From positions 14,470,743-14,534,742 of the forward strand of contig NC_044027.1 of assembly GCF_900496995.4 (NCBI RefSeq): a stretch of 64,000 nucleotides of DNA. The letters run 5' to 3'. This DNA comes from Aquila chrysaetos chrysaetos. Lineage: Eukaryota > Chordata > Aves > Accipitriformes > Accipitridae. The translations under genes were made by a program, and so were the position numbers. Under the pieces are notes generated by a model, which saw nothing but the letters and a program-made list of their open reading frames with translations, was not told where the DNA came from and did no database searches. Positions 38,831 through 48,777 of the stretch are shown piece by piece (the stretch's first letter is position 1; each line of letters opens with the position of its first letter).

Positions 38831-41800
38831 CGGGGGCTGGCGGGGGGGGACACACGACACCGGGCCGCCCTGGGCTCCCCGGCCCTGCCCCGGAGCTCGG
38901 CCGGTAACCGGTCACTGACCGGGGCGGCCCCCGGTGTGCCTAGCAGTGGCCGTGCCGTGCTGAGCCCCGTGCCCGTTGGTGGCCGTGCCGAGCTCGCCCG
39001 GTGTGTGACCGGTGCCCGTTGGTGGCCGTGCCGAGCTCGCCCGGTGTGTGACCGGTGCCCGGTGCCCGTTGGTGGCCGTGCCGAGCTCGCCCAGTGTGTG
39101 ACCGGTGCCCGGTGCCCGTTGGTGGCCGTGCCGAGCTCGCCCGGTGTGTGACCGGTGACCGGTGCCCGTTGGTGGCCGTGCCGAGCTCGCCCGGTGTGTG
39201 ACCGGTGCCCGGTGCCCGTTGGTGGCCGTGCCGAGCTCGCCCGGTGTGTGACCGGTGCCCGTTGGTGGCCGTGCCGAGCTCGCCCGGTGTGTGACCGGTG
39301 ACCGGTGCCCGTTGGTGGCCGTGCTGAGCTCGCCCGGTGTGTGACCGGTGACCGGTGCCCGTTGCTGGCCGTGCCGAGCTCGCCCGGTGTGTGACCGGTG
39401 ACCGGTGCACGTTGGTGGCCGTGCCGAGCTCGCCCGGTGTGTGACCGGTGACCGGTGCCCGTTGGTGGCCGTGCCGAGCTCGCCTGGTGTGTGACCGGTG
39501 CCCGTTGGTGGCCGTGCCGAGCTCGCCCGGTGTGTGACCGGTGCCCGTTGCTGGCCGTGCCGAGCTCGCCCGGTGCACGGCCAGTGAGCAGCACCTGTTG
39601 GTGGCCATGGGGTGCTGAGCTCTCCCTCTCCCCGCAGCACTGAAGGCGCAGCTGGACACCAAGCTCTTTGGGCAGCACCTGGCCAAGGACGTGGTGCTGA
39701 AGGCGGTGATGGGTTTCAGCAACAACCCCAGCCCCAAGAAGCCGCTGACGCTCTCGCTCCACGGCTGGGCCGGCACCGGCAAGAACTTCCTCAGCCAGAT
39801 CTTGGCGGAGCACGTCCACCGCGCCGGCCTGCGCAGCAAGTTCGTCCATCTCTTTCTGGCCACCCTGCACTTCCCCCACCATGACCAAATCAAGCTCTAC
39901 AAGGTGAGGAGGCACGCAAGGGAATCCAGTTACCCCGAGTCCCTAAACCCCCTAGTACGGGGGTTTGGCTGTTTGTGCTGCACACCTCCCTCAGATACCT
40001 GGCAGCTGGAGGAGTACAGCTGGGTATTTCCAAAGTTGGTGCTTAGGAGAGATGGAGGGGGAAATCCATGCAGAAAGTGAAAGGCACCAAAATGCTGAGA
40101 AATCCAAAGTGAGAGTAATTTCCTAGTGCTGTCCTCTCACTGATGCCATCTGCTGATGCTTGCTGTTAGGAAAGAATCCCATCATCAAAACTGCACATAC
40201 TGGTTGGCTGGGATGGAGGTGACTTCCTCCATAGCACCCCCGTGGTGCTGTGTTTTGCGTTTGTGCTGGTAAGGCACCAGTGTTTTGGCTGTTATGGAAT
40301 AGTGCTTGCACAGCCTCAAAGCTTGCTTTTTTTCCCCACTTATAGCGAGCAGGCTGGGGTGGGCAAGAGATCGGGACAGGACACAGCCAGGACAGCAGAC
40401 CCCAGTTAGTCAAAGGGATATTCTGTACCATATGCTGTCATGCTCAGCAATAAAAACTGGTGTAGAAGAAGGAAAAAGTGGGGGGCATTGGCTTCCAAGG
40501 TGGCTGTTGCTCTAACACTGGCTGGGCATTGGTCTGCATGTGTCGGGGGGGTGAGTGATTTCCTTTGCTTGTTTTTTCCTCTTTCCATCACCTATCAAAC
40601 TGTCTCTATCCCAACCCATTAATTTTCTCACTTATTCTTTGTCCTCTCTCCCCCCATCCTGCTGGGGGAGTGCTTGGCTGCTGGCCAGGTCAACCCACCA
40701 CGTACTGTACCATGAGAAAGTGTAGCCTGCATGAGATATTTTTCAAGTGACTTCATTCCTCGACATTGGAGAATTCTGATCTTCATGTTTTAATGTTTGA
40801 AGGTACCCAAAACTGAAGTACTGATAGATGTGGTTTCTGTATGAAAGGCACAACACTGATTTTATTTTTTAACACAAAAAGAAGCTTTCTTTTCTCCAAG
40901 ACTTCTGATCTCAGCCAGGTTCTCCTGTCTTATTCATACACTAAGCAGAAAGAATCAGAAAGTCTTTCCTCTGTGAGCAGGAAAAGAATTCACATTTAAA
41001 TTCAGTGTCACGTGTCAAAGGGATCAGTCACAGAGTTTATGGTCCTCCCTCAGGAAAATGTATAACCATTGAGTGTGGGATGCTGACATGTGAAAAGGTG
41101 TCCCTAGGGTCTGTCACATACAAGCATCTTGCAATACATCTGGAAGAGACGTAGTTTTTGAGTGTTTTTCAACCTCTTGTTCCAGGAGCAACTGCAGAAC
41201 TGGATTCGGGGCAACGTCAGTGCCTGTCCCCACTCTGTCTTCATTTTTGATGAGATGGACAAAATGCATCCAGGTCTCATTGATGCCATTAAGCCATTCT
41301 TAGACTATTATGAGCAGGTTGATGGGGTGTCCTACAGGAAAGCCATCTTCATCTTCCTCAGGTCTGTAGCACCTATTTCAGTCATTTTGAGATACTGAGA
41401 TAAATCTGTGTTTATGATGATAATAATGATGTTCCTGTGGGACTTCATTCAAAGAACAGCAAAAGAACCGCTCTGGAGTGAAGACCCTCTCTGTGAAGAC
41501 AGAGGGGGAGCACTATGAGCTCTTGCATGGCCTGTGGCTGTAGTGGAGCAGGTCTGATGCTGTGCAGCAGACCACTGCAGCGTGCTGAGCTCACGAGCCT
41601 GGCCCAGAGCACAGGTCGTATCAGAGTTCACATGTTGGGGAATTTCTCTGGGATGGGTGCATCATGTACTGGGTCTAGCTGGCAGGGAGTTAACTGTCTT
41701 CACAGCAGCTGGTTTGGTGCTGTGTTTTGGATTTGTGGCTAAAACAGTGTTGATAACACACCAATGTTTTGGCTATTTCAGGATGGTGCTTGCAAAGCCT

Positions 41801-42905
41801 CAAGGCTTTCTCTTTTTCCCACACTGCCCCAGTGAGTAGGCTGGGGTGGGCAAGAGGATGGGAGGGGACACAGCTGGGACAGCTGACCCAAACTGGCCAG
41901 AGGAGTATTCAATACCATGTAATGTCATGCTCAGCAATAAAAACTGGGGTAGAGAAAGAAGGGGGGTTTCAGCTTCCAAGGTGACGTTTCTTCTGAGACT
42001 GCCTGGGTGTTGGTCTCACTGTAGGGGTGGTAAATTATTTCCTTAGCTTTCCTTGGGTTTTTTTTTTTCTTCCTCTTTTCATTACCTGTTAAACTGTCTT
42101 TATCTTGACCCACAAGTCTTCTCACTTTTGTTCTTCCTATTTTCTCCTTCCATCCTGCTGAGGTGGGAGGGCATAATCAAACAGTTGTGTAGGTGCTTGG
42201 CTGCTGGCCAGGGTCAACCCACCACACACTGATGGCTATTTAAAGAACTGGAGACTTTCCTTAAATTTTGGCTTACAGGTTTCCATTTTGGTGATTTGTT
42301 TGACATCAAGAAGATTAGCAATACATGTAACTGGCTAAAAAAGAAATTCTGGTTCAGTTGTGTCTGTATTCACCACTGTGCATTTTTCTTTTATGAATAG
42401 CAATGCAGGTGGTGACTTAATTAATAAAGCAGCTCTTGACTTCTGGACAAGTGGAAAGGGCAGGGAAGAGATTCAGCTGAAAGACCTGGAGCCCACGCTA
42501 TCTGTAGGAGTCTTCAATAACAAGAATAGTAAGTCACTTTCCCCAGAAAATGGGAAATTCATTTTACTTCATAACATAGGGTTCATCTCTGCAATCTGTA
42601 CTGCAGCCTACCTTGACCCTGCCCAGCTTCCTGTGACCCCAGCTTCCTACAGTGGCCTGGCCCTGTGCCCTTCTGTCCCTTCACACCAGTGTCATGCCCT
42701 CACAAGAGAATTTTTGGCACAGAAGTTGCTCTGCATGCACAGTGAAGGGTAGCAGTGACAATTGCAAGGTACCATCAGTCTGATCCATCCAGCTAACTGG
42801 CATGCTTTTCTTCCTTGGGCAGCAGTTGAGACAAACTGCTTTGTAAATTCAGTCTGGCCTGCGGATCCTATCTTATGCAGGCTCAAGTTTAGAGAAACTC
42901 CTTCC

Positions 42906-42936
<31 letters not shown>

Positions 42937-43235
42937 CCCCCCCCCCAACTCCTCCAGGTGGACTGTGGCACAGCAGCCTCATTGACAGGAACCTCATTGA
43001 CTACTTTGTTCCCTTCCTGCCCCTGGAGCACAAGCACGTGAAGATGTGTGTCAGGGCTGAAATGATAGCCCGTGGCTATGCTGTTGATGAGAAGATTGTT
43101 CAAGCAGTGGCTGATGAGATGACGTTCTTCCCAAAAGAGCAGAAAATCTACTCTGATAAAGGCTGCAAGACCGTACAGGCCAAGCTGGATATTCATGAAG
43201 ACACTGTGATGAGAGATACGAAACCCAAGGGTTGA
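38644..43235 (+). CDS. TOR1B: Torsin-1B
   Basis: ER-luminal and nuclear-envelope AAA+ ATPase, activated in known torsins by LAP1 and LULL1, acting in nuclear envelope and membrane homeostasis. Exons 38644-38824, 39638-39903, 41186-41361, 42401-42528 and 42958-43235 splice in frame to 342 residues (human 336). It begins with a signal peptide ([20 protein letters not shown]), then the hydrophobic stretch and ECC motif, LNAT glycosylation site, Walker [11 protein letters not shown] (the Ala is TOR1B-like), Walker [10 protein letters not shown], sensor 1 [15 protein letters not shown] and KGCKT. It ends with about 12 residues ([12 protein letters not shown]) beyond the human end. The start was chosen for the signal peptide; an upstream in-frame ATG at 38557 would add 29 residues. 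The exon 3 donor is GTCTGT, off consensus. Introns hold a minisatellite and two LTRs. Confidence 0.95.
38935..39590 (+). repeat. GC-rich minisatellite in TOR1B intron 1
   Basis: About 13 tandem units of roughly 42-50 nt, each containing GTTGGTGGCCGTG, then CCGAGCTCGCCC and GGTGTGTGACCGGTG. Length varies through an optional extra GTGACCG or GTGCCCG. Units are nearly identical, so homogenisation is recent. ACCGGT and GAGCTC palindromes recur in each unit. The array is open in several frames on both strands, which creates false long proteins. It fills most of the 813-bp intron. Confidence 0.95.
40198..40705 (+). mobile_element. Old solo LTR, ERVL-like, in TOR1B intron 2
   Basis: Shows the order of landmarks of a common avian LTR: TGGTGCTGTGTTTTG near the start, AGGCTGGGGTGGGCAAGAG, GGACACAGCC, CATGCTCAGCAATAAAAACTGG, a pyrimidine-rich part before TATCCCAACCCA, and GCTTGGCTGCTGGCC before the end. 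It is a diverged fossil without internal retroviral sequence, in the same orientation as TOR1B. Its ends are approximate and I could not define a target-site duplication. It is a sister of the copy in intron 3. Confidence 0.8.
41667..42228 (+). mobile_element. Old solo LTR, ERVL-like, in TOR1B intron 3
   Basis: Same family and orientation as the copy in intron 2, with matching blocks: TGGTGCTGTGTTTTGG, TTGATAACACACCAATGTTT, TAGGCTGGGGTGGGCAAGAG, TCATGCTCAGCAATAAAAAC, TTAAACTGTCTTTATCTTGA and GCTTGGCTGCTGGCCAGGG. It keeps more of the 5' part than its partner. Fossil, no internal genes. Divergence suggests an old insertion; ends are approximate. Its AATAAA-containing core lies in sense with the gene. 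Confidence 0.82.
42911..42946 (+). repeat. T26-C10 homopolymer tract before TOR1B exon 5
   Basis: Twenty-six T followed by ten C end 11 nt before the exon 5 acceptor AG, so the tract doubles as the polypyrimidine tract. Its length is likely to vary between individuals and to be error-prone in assemblies. Confidence 0.92.
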
Positions 43236-43440
43236 TTACCCTTTAGGTCTCCAATGCACTTTCAGACCTTTTGCAAATCTGTATATTTGCACTTAAGCTT
43301 TTTTACTGTTGCAGGGAATATGGTGAAAATATCAGAGTGAACTGTGTGGGCTTTTAAGTTTTTGGTTGTTTGTTTGTTTTTTTAATTTAACATCCCACTG
43401 TTCATCTCTGAACTGGCTGATACTCAAATGTTGCCCCCCT

Positions 43441-43467
43441 TTTTTTTTTTTATTATTTTTTTTTTTT
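43441..43467 (+). repeat. Poly-T tract in the TOR1B 3' UTR
   Basis: Two T runs are separated by ATTA, after a short C run. It lies about 200 nt past the TOR1B stop codon. Confidence 0.85.
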
Positions 43468-43990
43468 AACCGGTAGAGAATTTCTGAGCATGACACATAC
43501 ATAGCACTGGATACAGCCTCTCATGCTTTATTCTTGCAAGTGCTGGGATTATGAAGTATTTAATTCCTCTTTCCACAAAAACTAGACCAGAGCAAAGGAG
43601 AACAGAGGAATTCTTCCAGGCAGTCATATTCCCTTCCTTGTACACGGTCTCGTTCATGGGCTAGTGAAATGAAGGGATGTGTGGTGTGTTCAGGACTATG
43701 ATAGTGTCTGCAAGGGTGAATACCTCGATGCGTTGCAGTAAGAAGATGGTACGGTGGAAGGCTTCCCATCAGCAGATTGATGCTGGTGTGGCTTCTACAG
43801 GTGAGCATCAGCTATTCAGGGACAGAAGGGCATGATTATAGTTTGTATCATCTGAGGTGTGGCATTGTACCACACATCCTGCTACAGTAATATGGAAAGT
43901 CACGATGAGCTCCAGGAGATCTGTTACTAAATAGTAGAGAAGGGGTGTGGGGGAGAAGTAACTGCTTGCCCCTGTGATTCTTTGGGGAAA

Positions 43991-43996
43991 AATAAA
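43991..43996 (+). terminator. TOR1B: Candidate polyadenylation signal of TOR1B
   Basis: AATAAA about 760 nt past the stop. It is the first consensus hexamer I see downstream, so the 3' UTR would end near 44.0 kb, before the solo LTR. Confidence 0.5.
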
Positions 43997-44019
43997 TTGT
44001 AAAAGAAACTTTACATTCT

Positions 44020-47000
44020 TCTAAGGGGGCTAAGTGAATTTGTGTGGCAACTCCAGGTCTTCCTAAGCAGAGGGACACATCTGCAGGATCTGACAGAACA
44101 TACTAGGCCAGTCTCCTGTTCTAAATCAGAAAAATCTCTCATGAGGATTTGACTGTTACAGCTTGTCAGGTTAATCTGCATGCAGGCTCCTGGGCCTGAA
44201 GTCTGCAAGATCTGTAGTAGTCCCTCCCAGCTGCACCCAATAGTCTAGGAGTGGATAATGCTACTCTCACCTTGCTTGGAAGACACTTTTGTGGCAGAAG
44301 TTACTTTTGATAGTGTATTTTTATACTGAAGTGTAAGCAATAGCAATACAACGCTCTTCCTAGAGAGCGACAGAGAAGGGAGTATGGGAAATGGGAGCAA
44401 TCAACAATCCCATACCTCACTAGATAAGTATGTTTTGTAGTAGTTTTTAACGTGAAAAAATGTCTGTGTGGGAGGGTAAGTAAGTGATGAGTTAGGAAGC
44501 TGGGAAAGATTGATTTAAGGAAGCTGGGAAAGATTGACTTAACCTTCACCCACTGGTAAGGCTGGGGTTTTAAACTCTCTTGCAAGCTTTAACTCTTTAA
44601 TCATCCATCACTTGCAGATCAAATACTGTAGTGCAAGACAGAAGTGCCTATCACTTGGTTGATTGTAGTGGTTTTTTAAACTGGTATGAGGGATTGAGCT
44701 ATTTTTGTGCTGCAGCAACTACTCCCTCACTTGTACTTAAGCTTCTGTCCTGGGTTCAGCTGGGATAGAGTTAATTTTTACAGGAACCTGGGAGGTGGGG
44801 GGGCATAGCCGGGGCAGCTGACCTGAACTAGCCAAGGAGCTATTCCATACCATGTGACATCATGCTCAGTATATAAATGGGGAGTGGGCCGGGGGGAGGG
44901 CGCTCCTGCTCTCGACTTGGTGGGGGAAGTGGCGGAGCGTCAGGTCCCGGGTGGTGAGCAGTTGCACTGTGCATCACTCTTTTCTGTATACTCTTTCATT
45001 AGTACCGTCGTTGTTGTTGTCCCAGTAAACTGCCCTTATCTCAACCCTCGAGGTTCCAGTTTTTTTTCTTTTCTCTCCTCCGTCTCCCCCCTATCCCACC
45101 GGAGTCGGGCGGGAGGAGTGAGCGAGCAGCTGCGTGGTCCTTTGTTACCGGCTGGGCTGAAACCACGACAGCTTCCTTTAAGATGTGCTGCAAAAAACTT
45201 ATAGGTCTCAACACTGTAATGTTAATTCAAATTACAAGAGAGAGCTTAGCTTTTATCTTACACTCTAAATTAAAAACGTCAATTGCCTTTTACAACCCCA
45301 TGTGGAGTTTGTCAAATGCTGGCAAACCGTTCATGCTGATGCAATCTCCAGAGCCAAATGCTAGCTAGCCATTAACCTTGGGACATTGGACTGTTGCTTT
45401 TCATGTACAGTGTTTTGCCTGTGAACTGACTTATTCATAGGTGTATTATGCTACATCCAGTGCAATCTCAAAACACTAAATATTACTACTGTACTGCAGT
45501 TGGAATAAATCTTAAGTCACTTTTCTCTCTTAGTTTAATCATTTTCAGCTATAGGAAGGTACTAGTTTATGCGGTTTTCAACTAGCTGCACTGTGGCTTT
45601 CTGTTAAGCTTTCTTTATTCTTAAAAAGTTGTTTATAACAGTAGATAAGCAGATTAAATAATATCAACAGGCTATTAAAACATGTTGACTCATCTGACAG
45701 CACAGTAAGGAATTCAGCAGTTAAATACAGCTCAGTAGAAACAAAAACCTACGAAAAAGCCTTAAAGTCTCTGCTTGCTCTGCTTCATAGTTATTAACAG
45801 GTATCTCCCACCATACTGCCAGGCACTGCAGGACAAATATGCCTCAGGTAGCTTGTTTAGCCATTCCTCCTCTCTGCACTGCGTTTGGAAAGCTGTCATT
45901 CAAGGTGGCTCTTCACCTCTCCTCTAGCTAGCAAAGGTGTGATAGGACTACAGGCTTTCATCATATCTCCGTGGGCCAGAGCATCTGCAGCCTCTCTAGC
46001 ACTGAAAAAAAGCCAGTGTGTAAACAACAGCCTAATTCAAGTGAGGTACAGCTGTTGGCAACAACTCACACCTCACTGAACAGTCAGTTATTCACACTGT
46101 TGTGAACCATGTGTTGTCCTGTAATGATGCACAACGAAACTCATTACAAAGCATATATGGGAAGTGTAAGCTGTCTTGTTCATCAGGACTTTGTACTATG
46201 CCTGCACCGCTCCGCACACATGACAGCTTGGCTGTTTGGCCCAGGGCGTCAGGCAGATGAATCTCTAGGGCCAGGCTGCCTCTTTCTGTCAAGAGAGCAG
46301 CGCTAACTACATAGCTGTATTTTAACCATAGCCTCTCATTTTATGAGCACAGCATGAGATCTTGTAACATTCCCTGCAGAAGGCAGCTGAATTAAAGCAG
46401 CAGTTGCTCATACTGGACTTTGGTAAGAACAAAATTCAGTTTCAGCGACTGCTCAGCTACTCTCACCTGGCCAATGGACTGTTTCTCTAGGGATCAGACC
46501 TTTCCCCCCTGCTTGACATTTTTCTTTTAAGTTGTCTGATCCAGTCTCAAGTGGCCTATTAAAAAGAATAATGGCCAAAGTTACCCAGTCACAGCAAGAA
46601 AGACAGAGCAAGGACCTCAGCTTTGAAACCATACAGTCTAAAGGGGAGGAATAACGACATGATTGGAAGGATCAAATCTGGGAGTGATTTCAGGCACACA
46701 TATTTCTTTTACCCAGATGGAAATGCTCCTAGCCAGGTCTGCTGTATTCAAGAACAGAGGAGAGATTAAATGGAGGCAGTCTCCACCCTTTCACTATTAT
46801 TTCTACACACTCTAGAGGAAGCTTCCATCTACCCTAAGCCATCTAGGGCTATGATACAATGAAATACTTGCTACCAATATATGTCAAATGCTAGTATCGA
46901 TGCTGCAATGACACACAAAGCAGAACTAAAAGTATTTAATGCTGGAAGAGCCACAATACTGCTTGACTGAACTGTTTCTTTTGATGAGAAGGTACCAGAT

Positions 47001-47640
47001 GGCAGTAAAAGTTTATCGTTTTCACGTCTGCTTTTTTCCATTAGCTAGTCATTTGCTATAATCAGGAGGTCAAAGAAACAGATAAATACCCAAGTTCAAA
47101 GCACTCATTTGCTGACAAATACTAGAACTAATAATTTGCATATTACACAACTTCAGAGTAGAACTGGACAGCTGGAGTCTTACTGGCCCCTTTTTTCCTC
47201 TTGCAGAGAAAACATCCAAGATGCCACTGAAAATGTGAGTGGCTTCAATCAGAGCCTGCAGGGTGTTCAGTCAGTAGTACCACAGTGGGAGGAGGAGACA
47301 AGAAGCAGGGTTTTAACTAGTCTCTAGCAGACAAGTTCATCCTTATGATACTGTTGAGCACACATACATCTAGAAAGTCTGCCTCTACAAAAATGGTGCA
47401 AGTGTAATTAGTACCGAAGGTCTAGAAGTGCAGTTTCCACTCCAAACTTCATTTGTTTCCCTTTCACGAGGTAGCAGAGTCACATGTCCTCCTATTGCCT
47501 TTGAACTCGAGAAGGGAGATACCTGTAGTCAAGCACAGCTTAACACTTCAGCCAGAAACGCAGTATGAATAGTAAGTTTGTGCAAAATTAACATCACTCA
47601 ATGCAAAGTACACCAGAAGGTAGCTAAGAAATACATTTCC
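44020..47640. other. Intergenic DNA between convergent TOR1B and TOR1A
   Basis: No coding exon is supported. The stretch is AT-rich, contains the intact-looking solo LTR at 44746-45170 and a two-copy tandem of about 21 nt (GAAGCTGGGAAAGATTGA) near 44500-44541. Both neighbouring genes point into it, so it receives two 3' ends and probably no promoter other than that of the LTR. Confidence 0.6.
44746..45170 (+). mobile_element. Well-preserved solo LTR with target-site duplication
   Basis: A 425-bp element starting TGTCCTGGGTTCAGCTGGG and ending GAAACCACGACA, flanked on both sides by the exact 5-bp duplication GCTTC (44741-44745 and 45171-45175). It has a TATATAAA box at 44870-44877, a degenerate CRE just before it, and a CAGTAAACTGCC block downstream that may serve as polyadenylation region. 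No internal retroviral sequence remains, as expected after recombination between two LTRs. Intact ends and an exact duplication make it the youngest LTR in the window. It belongs to a common avian ERVL-like type; exact family name not determined. Confidence 0.93.
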
Positions 47641-47651
47641 AATAAGAAAAG

Positions 47652-47657
47652 TTTATT
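47652..47657 (-). terminator. TOR1A: Candidate polyadenylation signal of TOR1A
   Basis: TTTATT on the plus strand, AATAAA on the minus strand, about 1.1 kb past the TOR1A stop codon. This length suits the human 3' UTR as I recall it. Confidence 0.5.
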
Positions 47658-48777
47658 TTGAATAGAAACTGGAGTGAAAAAAAAGCCTCTGCAGTGCTCA
47701 CATTCAGAAACAATTCTGACACTTCGCAGTAACTTCAGTTGACACATTTCACTTTTTTTTTTTCTTAAAATGCCTTTGGATCTGTCTTCATCCCTGCCTC
47801 AAAGGCATACAGTATTGCGAGAAGATGAAAAAGGGAAACCCCTGCACGCTGGCCCCTGAATTCTACATGCAGGTGAAGAGGAAAAACCTCTTTTCCATGT
47901 CCTTGGTATAAAATCTAACCTGTACGTTTCCCATTAAGTTACACCCTTTCCATGAAGCTGACTCACCAGTCAGAAAGCACACTTTTCTTCCTCTTGAGGT
48001 CACTCCTGGGACAGCATGCTGTGGCCAACTTTATACTTAAAAAACCCACCAAAAATAGAAACCAACTACAATGATCTGGCAGTCAAGGATTTTAACTCAC
48101 TTCCTTGTAATATTAAGTCTGCCCTCTGAACACTATTCACACCAAAGTTTCATATTCTTGGTTTGACATGCAGGAGACCAAACTAATACCACTGTTTTGA
48201 CAAAGACAATGGTACTGCATGATGTTAGACAGAAGACTCTGGATTTTTTTAAATTACAGAATCCCCCCTTATCTTTACTGGAGCCAAGCTGTTCAAGGAG
48301 AAAAGACACATATCCTACTTCTAATGCAGTTATAGGAATATTCCCACACAAGCCCAATGAAGGCTTTCACAGACATAGGAACTTTGATTAAAATTCTCAA
48401 TATTGTCTAGAGATCATCCACATCAAACCAAAATCCAATTAAAATTAGGTCATAGTCTCAGTCCTTCTATATGTGCCAACAGTCTGCCAAATAGTTCTGA
48501 CAATCAACACACGATCTGAGAGGAGTCTTTGGCACTGTCAGACACAGACCCCTGTATTCACAACGCAGTTTGTTCTTACCTTGACAACACAAGGCTGAAG
48601 TACTTGGGAGCCATGACTAGTGACAGAATAAAAATGCAGAGGCACTGCGGCTTATTTACACACCAGTTAAAAAATAATGTTCCCTTCTTCAAGAAGTGCG
48701 TAAAAATGAAATGTCACAGGTTCTCTGCTTTGTGATTAAGTTAAATTTGCTTCTTTGCAGGATGTAGCAATAAAGTG

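Noticed and set aside
38935-39590. CRISPR-like array
   Set aside because: The units are contiguous tandem copies with no unique spacers, in a vertebrate intron; it is a minisatellite.
38518-39915. A 465-codon minus-strand open frame and its relatives across TOR1B exons 1-2
   Set aside because: It is the translation of the minisatellite plus the antisense of real exons; unit-length repeats with no stop codons make it open by chance.
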